From contig NW_017804664.1 of the NCBI RefSeq assembly GCF_001625305.1, positions 1,070,663 to 1,134,662 of the forward strand: a DNA stretch of 64,000 nucleotides. Direction: 5' to 3'. Positions 53,329 to 64,000 of the stretch are shown here, piece by piece (the first letter of the stretch is position 1; every line of letters starts with the position of its first letter). The notes under the pieces are model-generated. The model ran no database searches, was not told where the DNA came from, and worked only from the letters and a program-made list of their open reading frames with translations. This stretch comes from Branchiostoma belcheri. Taxonomy: Eukaryota > Chordata > Leptocardii > Amphioxiformes > Branchiostomatidae. A program made the position numbers and the translations under genes.

Positions 53329-56300
53329 ATGATGTCGGGAGGACAGCAGCAACCACAAACCTCTAACACAGAAGGTAGAGTTTGTTTTATTAGAACTTTC
53401 TCTCTGTTCTATTCTTAAAAGAAAGAAGATACTAGACTTGACGTAGTAATATTTTTGAAGTGGCGTTAGTCATCTTGGTTGGATATATTTAGTTATGTAT
53501 ACTTCGTATTCTAGTATTTATCATAAGAAAGGTTGAAAGCCTGGTTGATGCAATTATCCGCCTTTATTTTTCTACATTTGGTTATTTTTATATGGTTTAT
53601 TTAACCTTATTCATCCCTTCGCCTTCCCCTGTTTCATACAAACGGGAAGGTTGCATTTAGTCTCTGCCAGACTAACTACGCTGGCTATATAGGAAGAACT
53701 TTATTGCACGACAATTGCACGTGGTACAATGTATGGCAAACTACATAAAAAGAGTAATAACAATAAGATAGACCTAATGTCGAATAAAACCTAACATATC
53801 TATATCATAACTATTCAAATAATAAGGGATATCACAAGTCTTTGATAAAGTATTACAATCGATTGGGCTAATCACAAGTTTCGGTATTTTTTCTAATAGC
53901 AAAGCATATTTACCTATTTCTCCGTTGTGGGGACCATTACATGTAAATATATATTCTAATCTGTCTCCAACATCTCCTGAAATCTATGGTACTTGATTCC
54001 AGAAATGTAAATAGCTTGTTATGTAGAACATCACATTTGGTACATTCCATGACAAAATGAAATTTATTTTCTATAAGATTTGGACAAAATGGACAGAACC
54101 TTTGGTAAGGGAGTTTGGCCGCCTTGTAGGTTTGACTAGTTTGAAAGAAACTACCCCCCCCCCCCCGCGGGCGGACTCCCTTGGCCAATTTTACTCTCTT
54201 TTATGACGAATTCTACGATCCGTATTCCCGTAAAAAGGCCTGGTGGAGGCTAGGTTGCATAGGCGCCATGTCCACCGTAACTCAATAGCTATTTACTGTT
54301 TATAATATAAGCGCCAAATCTTCAGATGATAATGCCTTTTAAAATTTGTTTTATAACCCGTGGGTTTCATTGACGGGGTTATGATAAATCTTAATGCTGT
54401 ATATTTTATAGGTGCCACGCCCATACAGCCACAAAGTGATTGGAGGTCAGTTGCAGACGCAGCGGCGAATACTCCCAACCCTATGTACGCCACCAGACCA
54501 GGTAAGATAAATGCTGTAATAGGTTGGCAACTTTCAAATGATCTCGTTTGCACCCTTTGTAATGAAAGAATTCGAAGAAAGGGAAACAAATAAAAAAAAT
54601 GACACGCTCTTTTGATGGCTAGGCTGTTGGCATTTTTACTTCATACAATGTATGTATGTCTTAAATATTGTCTTTAAGAAATGCGTATAAAGTAGGGTAG
54701 CACTTATATCCTACGAAATGATTTTAACCTTAACGAATGGTGACTATATACGTCTCTCATATATAGTTCAATTTCAATTTAAAGTTATAATAAGTTGTTC
54801 ATATTCTCCCCTAAATAAACCGTCTTGTCTTTACAAAGAAGGATAGTTTTTGTTTAATGATGTCCATCTTAACTTCCAAATGCCACTAATGTGAAATTCC
54901 CGGCGTGCCAGCAGTTGTCATTATGAAATAAAAGCATTTTCGCCTTAATTATAAAAATAAGGTCTTTTACAAAATCAATATTTGCCCATGTTCGTCTCAT
55001 TCCTAATTACGTAATATGTCAGTACTTTAAATCGTCCTATATTGGAGCACTGCAGCTTTATAAAAAAGGATCATTGGTTATATAAATTAGAGACTAATCT
55101 GCATAAATAATGCACATGCAAAAAAATCATGATGGTTCGTCATCCTTTTAAGATTTTAAACACCCATAGCAATCCGAAAGTGAGCCAAATCATATGCAAC
55201 TTCTAGCCCCATTTTTCCTACACATCATGTACCTCGAACGCTTTCAGAAAATTTGACCTCAAACTTCTGCTTTAGTACTGTACCCGCTGTGAGGCCCATT
55301 GTAGAACTTGACCTTTCTTTTTGCACCTTTCTTTTTGCTGCCCCTGTACATGCAATAGATCAAGAACACTGATAACCCTCCGCAGATTCTTGAGTTAGTC
55401 TCTTTCACTGACTTGTGGCGGCGTTATCTTTTTTTTTCGGGAAGCGACTCGGAGGTAGTTTGGCGGTTGCGGAGGGAGTTTTGGCATGGCGGGGGCGGAT
55501 CGGAGGAATTTTTGGCGGGGGCGGAGAGAGTTTTGGCGGGGGCGGAAAGAGTCTTTCGCGGGGATTATGCCAGCTTTTCAAAACACACAAAAATACAACA
55601 CGATGGAACAACGTAGAAAACACAACACGTGAACTTTTTTAACTTGACCTTCGTTTTCACATCATTTACACGCCTACCGAATATTATAGCTTCTCGAGTT
55701 ATGCTGCACACATACAAAAAAGAAATCTCTGTTGACCTACATAAAGACCCACATTAAAGGCAATCCACTATGGCCAAACCGAAAAATACCCTTCTGACGA
55801 AGGCAAACATGGTTACATCGCATCTGTTAACAGGTATGTGACAGTGTTGGAAACAAACTTGTCAGAAAGTCAATGACAAACAAACTATTGGCCTTTATGA
55901 AAAATTGCAATAAACGACTGACTTAATTTATAAAATATAATTTAAATATATAAATCTAATATTAAATTTGAAATCGACTTTATGATAGTTTTAATATATA
56001 AGCAATGATTTTAAACAGATGCAAGCTACGATGCAGATGCCAACAGAAGGAAGAAATGTCGCAGTGTCGGCAAGAAAATGTTTCGAGCTGTCAGCCTTCA
56101 AGTCATCATTGCAGTTATGATGTTGATTCCGTATTTGGCAGGTAAACTTCACTTTCTGACTACTATATTATAAAATATTAGTATGTGCTTGTTAATTTGA
56201 ATTCCTTTTCATACAATAAAAGTGAGAATCCATTACTATTAAAGGAAATTGATTGATTGTAGGGCCTAGGGGTTATTAAACTTTATAAATAAGCAAATTT

Positions 56301-58160
56301 ATATTTAGTAGGAACTGAATTAGTTTTTGATAATATATCTGTATGGTTTCAAGGTTATGCATTTTTTAAAACAGTTACAGTCAACAGTTATGCTGGGGAA
56401 ATTGCAAAGCTGTCTAAACACATTGAAAGGCTGGAAAGGAGAACTGAGCGTAAGTAGTATTTCTTTAGAAATCGATATCATCATTGTTATGTGAAAGTTT
56501 TTTTATTTTATTTGGCAGTACGTTTGTTATTAGGTACAATTTTTGGAAATGTTGTGTGACGTTTGAGAACTGAACGTAAGTAGTATTTCGTTGTAATTGA
56601 TAGCATTATTGTTATATTGTATGCTTGTTATTTGAGTTGGAGGCTACTTAATAGTTAAGGTTTTGTGCTTTTTGTTTAACAGTTAAAGATGGCAGTCATT
56701 CTGAGGAGATTGAGAAACTATCTGAAGAGGTTGCCAAACTGAACAGGACTGCACGTAAGTGCCCTATCATACTAAAAACTTCCATGCAAAAAAAAAAAGA
56801 TATGAATACGAATATCTTTATTACTTGTTATACGTAGAATCAGTTTTATCACCATATCTTGTTTTTGTGGTATTCAAAGATTGTTACTCTTTCTAACAGT
56901 AACAGTCAGCACTCTTTCTGAAGAAATTGCGAAACTATCTGAAGAAGTTGCAAAACTGAACAGGACTGAACGTAAGTGTCGTATCATACTAAACACTACC
57001 ATGCTGAAAGAAGGACATTGATACAAATAACTTCATTGCTTGTTATATGGAAAATCAATTTTTTAACAAGGTCTTGCTTTTGTAGTATTCAAAAGTTATT
57101 GCTCTTTCTAACAGTAACAGTCAGCAGTCGTTCTGAGGAAATTGCGAAGATATCTGGAGAGATTTCCCGACTGAAGGAGACTGCGGGTAAGTGTATAGCT
57201 TATCTTCAATAATTCCGTTATAACATTAACTGACATTAACTGTACGTCATTCAGCAGTGCAGGCGGACACAGTAAAGTAGCCTACTGTTTAGCATACGTT
57301 GTGTCCGGCACTTAAACTGTGTCATTTTGGTATTATTTCGAAGTGTTCTATTATGGACATCCTCCTTTTGTGATGGCAGCCAAGCACGGTGTTTCTAACT
57401 GCTTGTGAGAGAACGAGTAAACCTTAAGCACAGTTAAGGTTGTGATTAAATATTGTTTTCTTTACTACACATCTTGATGCTTATTAAAAAAATTAGGTTA
57501 CTTATAATTTTAATCAACTAATCATCAGGTTTTGATATTCCACTATTTCCTTTTCTTCCTTTTTGTACTCACTCACTCACTTCACTCACTCACTCACTCA
57601 CTCACTTCACTCACTCACTCACTCATTCACTTACTCGCTCATTTACTAAATCACTTGCTCATTCACTGTCACTCACTCACTCACTTACTCACTCACTCAA
57701 TCACTGTCCCTGCCCCTGCTGTAATAATTTAAGAATCCTTTTTTTTCTAGTGTCTTGTCCTATAGGTTATTTCGCGTTGAAAGGAACCTGCTACAAGATC
57801 TTCAAGATACCGAAGACATTCAGCAAGGCGACTAGGATCTGTGGCCAAGATGGCGGCACCCTCGCCATGCCCCGAGACGCTGAGACAAACGACTTGCTGC
57901 TCAACTCTCACCAAACCCGTTCCATTAAATGGATCGGCCTGCATGATCAGCGTGAGGAAGGGGAGTTTGAGTGGGTGGATGGTTCTGCGCTTGGAAAGTA
58001 CAAAATGTGGGGTTATGGACAACCAAATAACAGTACTGGAAATAATGAGGATTGTGTCGGTTTGAGGTGGGACAAATGGTATGACAAGCAATGCAGACTC
58101 CTTTTTCCCTTTATCTGCCAGGTTGCTCCAGGTAGTTTACACAAAATGACATTTCCATGA
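53329..58160 (+). CDS. Type II transmembrane C-type lectin (lectin 1)
   Basis: Eight coding exons: 53329-53374, 54412-54501, 56019-56141, 56375-56449, 56683-56754, 56900-56971, 57115-57186, 57751-58160. All introns are GT-AG and all junctions are phase 1; total 960 nt, 319 aa. Layout: cytoplasmic tail (1-67) with NPMY at 38-41, one membrane anchor (about 68-86) preceded by basic residues (RRKKCR, GKK), a coiled-coil stalk (about 87-183), then one C-type lectin domain at the C-terminus (outside the cell). There is no cleavable signal peptide, as expected for type II topology like CD209 or the asialoglycoprotein receptors. Two ATGs are adjacent at 53329 and 53332. Probable job: cell-surface sugar recognition with endocytic uptake. 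A paralogous gene begins at 62847. Confidence 0.88.
53690..54240 (-). mobile_element. LINE 3' part in lectin 1 intron 1
   Basis: Minus frame has LPYQRFCPFCPNLIENKFHF, then VMECTKCDVLHNKLFTFL, the Cys/His cluster (RxCxxC...E-x-H-x-x-x-x-C) near the end of many LINE ORF2 proteins, followed by a long 3' untranslated part ending near 53690. Confidence 0.7.
55432..55570 (+). repeat. G-rich short tandem repeat in lectin 1 intron 2
   Basis: Three to four units around TTGGCGGGGGCGGAGAGAG, unusually GC-rich for the region. Open frames across it are not supported by splice sites. Confidence 0.6.
56019..56141 (+). CDS. Lectin 1 exon 3: signal anchor
   Basis: A 123-nt phase 1-1 exon. A basic juxtamembrane stretch (NRRKKCRSVGKKMFR) is followed by VSLQVIIAVMMLIPYLA, a hydrophobic run long enough to span a membrane. 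Positive charges on the N-terminal side place the tail in the cytoplasm. Confidence 0.85.
56375..57186 (+). CDS. Lectin 1 exons 4-7: repeated stalk exons
   Basis: Four phase 1-1 exons of 75, 72, 72 and 72 nt encode near-identical units. An example core is EEIAKLSEEVAKLNRT, with Ile/Leu at heptad spacing, so the stalk is a coiled coil that probably trimerises or dimerises the lectin heads. Intron sequences between the units are also alike (for example the CTAACAG acceptors), showing tandem exon duplication. The 72-nt, phase-symmetric unit can expand or contract without changing frame. Confidence 0.85.
57568..57712 (+). repeat. (CTCA)n microsatellite in lectin 1
   Basis: Imperfect CACTCACTCACT tract in the last intron, ending about 40 bp before the acceptor of the lectin-domain exon. 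Confidence 0.9.
57751..58160 (+). CDS. Lectin 1 last exon: C-type lectin domain
   Basis: A single exon holds the whole domain. Six cysteines of the long form are present (CPIG, GTCYK, RICGQ, EDCVG, KQCRL, FICQV) with the WIGLHD core. The sugar-binding loop reads GQPNN where mannose binders have EPN and galactose binders QPD, so specificity is not predictable. The WND motif reads WYD (KWYDKQC), replacing a calcium-ligand Asn by Tyr, so calcium and sugar binding may be altered. The frame ends at TGA 58160; a GTAGTT donor at about 58132 offers an alternative splice into another 3' exon. Confidence 0.9.
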
Positions 58161-58192
58161 AGTTTAAAAGAAAATAGCATGATTTAATATCA

Positions 58193-58284
58193 ATCAATCA
58201 ATCATCCGCGGGCTTCAAGGTAGAAGCATGGCGGCCATAGACAGCTGTCTCCAGAGGCTTCTATTAGCAGCGAGGACTCTCCAG
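58193..58284 (-). mobile_element. 92-bp LINE 3' end with target duplication
   Basis: Flanked by GATTTAATATCA at 58181-58192 and 58285-58296. Minus strand encodes LWRQLSMAAMLLP-stop, then a (GATT)n tail. An extremely 5'-truncated LINE copy just after the lectin 1 stop codon. Confidence 0.8.
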
Positions 58285-58299
58285 GATTTAATATCATCA

Positions 58300-59809
58300 C
58301 CAAATTATCAACACTGTTTAATCAAGACTCTTTATAGACACTTCTTGTTTTATTTATGATCAGTTCCTTAATTTGCCACAGGACTCTGGATACTAGGATA
58401 ACAGGACAGATGTAGAAAGCTGCATTAAAAGAAAACCAGGAAGTAAAACTTAAAAATGAAAATAAGAGCAAGATGTCTCCTTTGTATTATTTTTAACAAG
58501 GTCTATTCGTTTGTTTGTTAGTACGAACCAAGGTTTATGATTTTATTTAGTGCCGCTTGCAATGATAATACGAAAGCCTTCTGTGAATGTTGTCAAATAC
58601 ACCAAAAGTATTATGTATTATATCTAATCGTTACACTCATGGTTTAGAAAGAGGTACGTCCCACTGAATACATGGACACCTATTGCAATGAAAGCCGATA
58701 TTACAATTTATCTATTGTCTGATTTAAGATACAGTTCAGGAAAAAATATGAGGGGAAAGTCTGCAGCTTTGGTGTGCAGGTATCAAGATCATATGTTTCT
58801 TATGTACTATATAATTGATATTAGTTTTATGAACGTTTTAGAAACAGACTAGGAACCATATCGACTAAAATATACAATGAGAAATACCTGTTAAGTTAGA
58901 GAAGTAGTAGTAACAGCCCGAGTATAAACAAATATTATTTGTCATCGCAGCAATAATTACATTGGAGAATATAATGTTTGTATACCAAATAAACTGATAC
59001 TATCTGATATAATAGAAAAAAGTATTCGACTTACAAGTTACCATTTTGAGACGTAATGTCTAGTGCTGTCGTTTGTTTTCTTGCCAATTGTACAAAACGT
59101 AAACTTAAACAAATTTATATCATTATTGTTTAGAATCTTGCATATGAATATGAAATCAATTAAGTCCAAAATAACAAAGATGGAAATTCAAATTATTTTG
59201 AATATAGTTAATATCTTAATTCAGAAGTTGGAACCACGGTTTCGCTATCTAAGACTAGAGTAACATAAAATAAATTTGTAAACCATAATTTTTTTCTGCT
59301 AAATAGAACTGCAATTGCATCAAATACAATATTTGAATGTGGAAAAAGACTGTTTATAGAATGGAATAATCCTTAATTCTAAAGTACGGTCAAAGATAAA
59401 CATACTGTAAACATACTGTAAACATACAAAAGCATTTTGTGATTCCTCAAAAAAGTATCTAGTCAGTTGTTGATTGCAGGCTATGGTTTTCTTGAATACG
59501 TTTCGGAAAAAGATGCATGTTATATCGCTTTGTTGAAATAAATAAAGATGAAACTAAAACTGTTCATTTCAGTAACATATTTTGTTTCCTGCATGTTTTT
59601 CTTTGTTGAAGCTCAATAGTAGAAAAGAAAGGAACAATAAGTTTTGATAAACATTGCGAATATTCACCACTTCGCCATCCTGCCGGTGACGTAATAAAAG
59701 AGACCAGAACATGAAAAATAAATAATGCAGGAACACATACAGACAAACAGACACTTAAAAAAACCTCGTTTCACAGAGTTCAATAGCAATAGAGTTAACT
59801 AAAGCCTTG
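58300..59809. other. Downstream of lectin 1, no gene recognised
   Basis: Very AT-rich. AATAAA signals at about 58988 and 59538. Short open frames have no family resemblance. Confidence 0.5.
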
Positions 59810-60140
59810 TCCAAGAAATTGAATGGTAACTACACACGCCTGCTTCGGTGCGTGCTGAATGTTCCATAGCAGAGCCGCATGAGTAACAAAGAACTCTACA
59901 ACGGTCTACCCCTGATTACCCAGACCATTCAGAGCAGACGACTGGCCCTTGCCGGTCATGTGGTACGCCACGAAGAGATGGCTGCCAAAGTGCTTCTCTG
60001 GCAACCGGATGTAAAAAGAAGGAGGGCAAGTCCGTGCCTAACGCTAAAGAAACTGATCGAGGAAGAGGTTGGACTACATGGATTGGCGACCCATGGATTT
60101 TCAAATGAAACAAGGCGACAAATCTGTTATATTTCACTAT
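59810..60140 (+). mobile_element. LINE reverse transcriptase C-terminal fragment
   Basis: Encodes SRRLALAGHVVRHEEMAAK, then LLWQPDVKRRRASPCLTLK, the classic C-terminal segment of non-LTR reverse transcriptases (RRxxxxGHVxRxxE...LWxPxxxRRRGxPxxTW). 5'-truncated. Confidence 0.75.
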
Positions 60141-60183
60141 AATATACAGTCACACAGTATATTAATAGTATATTCATATGATA

Positions 60184-61525
60184 AGTTCAGTAAGATAATT
60201 CTTTCAATCAGTGACTATTAAATCCTAAGGTACATACCTCCGAATTTTCGACGACTAGTCAGTTCGTCTTGGTCACGGAATAATCCTAGTCTCGCAAGAT
60301 AACGCGAGACTAGGACGAGACTTGCGTGGATCTTCTGCCCCCCTCTGCCTCCTTGCCAATTTGTTCATGGAAGAGTTTGAACGGAAAGCCCTGGACACAG
60401 CCCCACACCGCCCCAAGTTTTGGGGTAGGTACGTGGATGACACTGGGATAGTCAACCAGCAAGCACATGAGCAAGAACTCTTTGAACACATTAACCAACA
60501 ACACGACAGTATTAAGTTTACGATGGAGAGAGAACAAGATGGTCGCCTCCCCATGTTAGATGTGATGTTGATTAAGAACCAGGACCGTACCATCACCACG
60601 GATGTCTACCGGAAGGAGACACACACAGACCACTACCTACAGTGGTCCTCCAACCACCCCGTCCAGCAGAAACTCGGCATTGTTAAAACCTTAATGCACA
60701 GGGCAGACACTCTCATTCAGGACCGCACCCTGAGAGAAGTAGAGAAAGGGAAAGTGAGGACGCACTCCGTCACTGCGGCTATCCAGACTGGGCCCTTAGA
60801 GAAGGTGACACCAGAAAAACACAGCAGAGGAACCACAAGGACACACAACGTGGAGACAGGGGACAAACACCCTCCAGCTTTGCTGTACTCCCTTACATTA
60901 AAGGGACTACAGAAAGACTGAAACGAGTGTTTGCCTAACACAACGTTAGCCTGTTTTCAAAACCAGGCTACACCCTACGGAATGCCCTGGTGAGCCCGAA
61001 AGACCCTTTAGATCCGAGTGAAAAGTGTGGTGTCATTTATAATTTTGTCTGCGAACACTGCGGTGAGACGTATGTGGGAGAAACAGAGAGATCGCTGGGG
61101 GAAAGGTCAGGTGAACATCAGAAGTCGATTGACCGTAAGGACTACAAGTCTGCACTTAGTCAACACCTGTTACAGACTGGACATAGGGTCACCACCCAAC
61201 CTATACTAGACACGATCGAAATTATCGATCAGGAAGCCCGCAACGCACATCGGAAGATCAAGGAGGCCATACACATCCAACTAGTGGGAGCCAAGCTGAA
61301 CCGCAACGAAGGCTGGGAGCTGCCTAAGCCCTACCTACCTCTACTCCGCAAGGAGGCAGAGGGGGGCAGAAGATCCACGCAAGTCTCGTCCTAGTCTCGC
61401 GTTATCTTGCGAGACTAGGATTATTCCGTGACCAAGACGAACTGACTAGTCGTCGAAAATTCGGAGGTATGTACCTTAGGATTTAATAGTCACTGATTGA
61501 AAGAATTATCTTACTGAACTTGTAC
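60184..61525 (+). mobile_element. Truncated Penelope-like element between inverted terminal copies
   Basis: The plus strand encodes the C-terminal half of a reverse transcriptase: ANLFMEEFERK, then RYVDDTG at about 60428 (YxDD catalytic motif), ending at a stop at 60921. After a frameshift and a second stop near 60936 comes a GIY-YIG domain (CGETYVGETERSLGER, about 61055-61110) to a stop at 61394. The first ~170 bp (60184-60356) are an inverted copy of the last ~170 bp (61355-61525). The element lacks the RT N-terminus and is dead. Confidence 0.85.
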
Positions 61526-61766
61526 TATACGTGACTGATGAATCTCTTCAACGATATTCATATGATAGTTTTTACTTTCACTGCATATATGATTTACTGT
61601 AAAATTATTTTGGCTTAAACAAAATATGATCTGCTTATCATATAACGATATTTTGCGAGGGCGTGTGTCACATGTATTGAACATGACTGTATTTCAAAGT
61701 TTTCGAAGTAAGCTACTTTTCTTTAATAAATGCATGCAATAAGTCTTAGCATGAAAAGAACGTGAA

Positions 61767-62720
61767 ATGGCATTCTTATCAAAGCATGTATCAGTGATGC
61801 AATCTTTAGATTTTTACATGATTTGTCTCGACTGTTTAAAGTGTGACGTTTGTAGACAAATTTTGATATTTTTGCGTGATTTAATTTTTTGTTTTCTGTT
61901 AATCCATAGATTAATCCTTACGCATAAAAAAGAGAAATGGCTTTTTTTTTTCAAAGAATGTATCAGTGATGCAAGTCTTTAGGATTTTACATGATTTGTC
62001 TCGACTGTTTAAAGTATGACGTTTGTTGCCAATTTCGATATATTTGCGTGATTTAATGTTTTGTTTTCTGTTAATCCATGGAATAAGCTTTACTCATAAA
62101 AAAGAGAAATGACTTTTTTTCAAAGCATGTATCAATGATGCAAGTCTTTAGGATTTTACATGATTTGTCTCGACTGTTCAAGGTGAGACGTTTGTAGCCT
62201 ATTCGATATTATGGCGTGATTTAATGTTTTGTTTTCTGTTAATCCATAGAATACGCCTTACGCATCAAAAAGGGAAAATGGCTTTTTTTAAGCATGTATC
62301 AGTGATGCAAGTCTTTAGGTTTTTATATGATTTGTTTCGACTGTTTAAAGTGTGACGTTTGTAGCCAATTTCGATATTATGGCGTGATTTAATGTTTTGT
62401 TTTCTGCTAATCCATAGAATAAGCCTTACGCATCAAAGAAAGAGAAATGGCTTTTTTCAAAGCATGTATCAGTAATGAAAGTCTTTAGGTTTTTATATGA
62501 TTTGTCTCGACTTTTTGAAGTATTACGTTTGTAGCCAATTTCGATATTTTTGCGTGATTTGATGTTTTGTTTTCTGTTAATCTATAGATTAAGCTTTACG
62601 CATAAAAAAAGAGAAATGGCTTTTTTCAAAGATTGTATCAGTGATTCAAGTCTTTAGATTTTTACATGATTTGTCTGGACTGTTCAAGATGAGACGTTTG
62701 TATCCTCTTTGACAACATGG
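61767..62720 (+). repeat. Upstream tandem repeat of lectin 2, six copies
   Basis: Anchors GTATCAGTGATGCAAG or close variants occur at about 61788, 61960, 62129, 62296, 62466 and 62635, giving a period of 167-172 bp. Each unit also has the shared words GATTTGTCTCGACTG and TTTTGTTTTCTGTTAATC. The array ends about 130 bp before the lectin 2 start codon, so it occupies the likely promoter region. Confidence 0.88.
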
Positions 62721-62846
62721 CGTGGTTTAATCTTTTGTTTCCTGTTTCTGTTTTGCCTTCGGGTGTAGACTCAGACGTACATCGAGGAGAGTTCTGCCTG
62801 GTGTAGGACGTCTTTTTTGCTGTCCAGAAACCCGGAAAGTGGCATC

Positions 62847-63529
62847 ATGCCGGGAGGACAACAGCAATCCCAGACTTCTGGCACTGGAGGTAAAGTTTTG
62901 TTCTTTTTTTTTGTTGTTGTTCTATTTTTTTTTTAAATAAAAATTAAAGAAGACTTGCTACAGAATTTTTCTTAACCCGGAGTGGGGTCGTCTGGCGTAG
63001 CGGCAGAGTGCTCGGCTCGGAGCCAAGAGGTCTTGGGTTAGAGTCCTGACATGCCACTGATCTTGTGCCCTTGGGAAAGGCACTTTACACGCCTTTCCTC
63101 ACTTAATTTAAGTGAGAATGAGTATTGCTCTGTCCTGTATTTGTCCTCTGTGTTGGTGGCGGCAAATATGGCGACATAAAATAAGTTGACGTACATGTAA
63201 CTTGAGTGTGCCGTCACCATGTCTAGTAATAGAATGGAAATAGAATATAGGGGGGGGGGGCATCTGTAGGCACATCCACTGTAAATCAAAAGCTATCTAA
63301 TAGTATCTAGCTGTGTATTGTATAAATGCCAACGTTTGAGAGGACAATGTACTAAAATAGACTACCTTTCGATTTCATAATGACACAGCTACAGATTACG
63401 GGATTATAATGAATCTTATTGCTGTATCTTTTATAGGTGCCACGCCCATACAGCCTCAGAGTGATTGGAGGCCAGGTGCACATCTAGTGGCTAATGTTCC
63501 CAACCCCATGTACATCACCAGAGCAAGAG
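62847..63529 (+). CDS. Second C-type lectin gene, 5' part only (lectin 2)
   Basis: Two exons match exons 1-2 of lectin 1: 62847-62889 (starting MPGGQQQSQTSGTG, donor GTAAAG) and 63437-63529 (GATPIQPQSDWRPGAHL, then NPNPMYITRARG, donor GTACG). Both are phase 1 at the 3' end. The NPMY motif is conserved. The 5' untranslated sequence before the ATG (about 62765-62846) is also nearly identical to that of lectin 1, so the genes arose by tandem duplication including the promoter-proximal region. The membrane, stalk and lectin exons must lie beyond 64,000. Its second intron holds a LINE. Confidence 0.82.
62984..63240 (+). mobile_element. tRNA-derived SINE, family A
   Basis: Third copy, in intron 1 of lectin 2. 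The A box TGGCGTAGCGG is intact; the B box is mutated (GGTTAGAGTCC), so it is probably a dead copy. Confidence 0.85.
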
Positions 63530-63589
63530 GTACGAAAATTCTATAATAGCTTGACTACTTCCTTATGATCCCTTTTATTCCATTAGTTA

Positions 63590-64000
63590 TGAAACAAAAA
63601 AGACACACCCCATGAAATTTGAGTATTTTTTCTCATTGATTATGGAAAAAAGGTATAAAACTATATTTTTGCCACATATTATATATGCCTGCACTGTCTG
63701 GGACACAGCGCCCGAACGTGAGTTGGGGAAATTGCAAAGGTTGCAGAACCGAGCTGGCAAGCTGATTCTACGAGCCCCGTATCTAACTCCATCAGCCGAA
63801 GTCCACCGACGTCTGGGCTGGATGGACGTAAAGTCAATCCACAAACATCACAAAGCCCTCCTACTACATAAGGCCCTGAACAACCAACTACCGCCGTACA
63901 TGCGCCGGATTTTCACATACTGTAGGGATAGAGCGACCAGAAGCACCAGACAAAGCGCGACTGATCTCCTTGCGGTACCGATGCCATTAAGAGAAATATA
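63590..64000 (+). mobile_element. LINE reverse transcriptase C-terminal part, runs off window
   Basis: From about 63655 the frame reads FLPHIIYACTVWDTAPERE, then LQNRAGKLILRAPYLTPSAE, the tail of a non-LTR reverse transcriptase. Nearly identical to the copy at 31.6-32.3 kb. It sits in intron 2 of lectin 2. Confidence 0.8.

Noticed and set aside
61525..61560. CTGATGA near the Penelope tail as a hammerhead ribozyme core
   Set aside because: Penelope elements can carry hammerheads, but the second conserved GAAA core and matching stems are not present here.

Overview
The window looks like nuclear DNA of an invertebrate deuterostome, most likely a lancelet (Branchiostoma, amphioxus). This is inferred from intron-rich genes with GT-AG junctions, a Roc-COR (ROCO) mosaic gene next to tandem C-type lectins, and a dense load of Penelope-like elements, 5'-truncated LINEs, tRNA-derived SINEs and MITEs. 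The species is not proven by the sequence. Nothing prokaryotic was seen (no operons, no CRISPR).

Layout. (1) 1-12.9 kb: the last exon of an unrecognised coiled-coil gene on + (3133-3586), then repeats: a CA microsatellite, SINEs, transposon fragments and a TTAA-flanked MITE at 8.6-9.6 kb. (2) 13.1-48.85 kb, minus strand: one very large gene assembled here by hand from 24 coding exons whose splice phases agree at every junction (about 2,500 codons). The predicted order is three ankyrin repeats, Roc, COR, a second Roc, a second COR, a helical segment, a TIR-like domain, ZU5, five 20-residue repeats, a UPA-like region and a C-terminal GT-B glycosyltransferase (GT4-like). This reads as a cytoplasmic innate-immunity or cell-death scaffold fused to a glycosyltransferase, and is the most unusual object here. 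Its introns hold most of the repeats: a Penelope element with an assembly gap, two TTAA MITEs, two minisatellites, LINE tails, a 3.4-kb foldback-like element (35.1-38.5 kb) and a 0.2-kb-armed inverted repeat (41.1-41.9 kb). (3) 49-52.6 kb: presumed upstream region with MITE copies. (4) 52.6-58.2 kb, plus strand: a complete type II membrane C-type lectin gene (8 coding exons, 319 aa) with an NPxY motif in its cytoplasmic tail and a stalk of repeated 72-75-nt exons. (5) 59.8-61.5 kb: a LINE tail and a truncated Penelope element between inverted copies of its own 3' end. (6) 61.7-64.0 kb: a second paralogous lectin gene starts and runs off the window. Its upstream region carries six copies of a ~169-bp tandem repeat that is present in only two copies at the first gene.

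The two identified loci fit one theme, pattern recognition (lectins) and intracellular defence or death signalling (ROCO/TIR/ZU5), but nothing in the sequence shows that they work together. Exon borders, domain names and residue numbers were read by eye from splice motifs, phase and family motifs. No database search was run.
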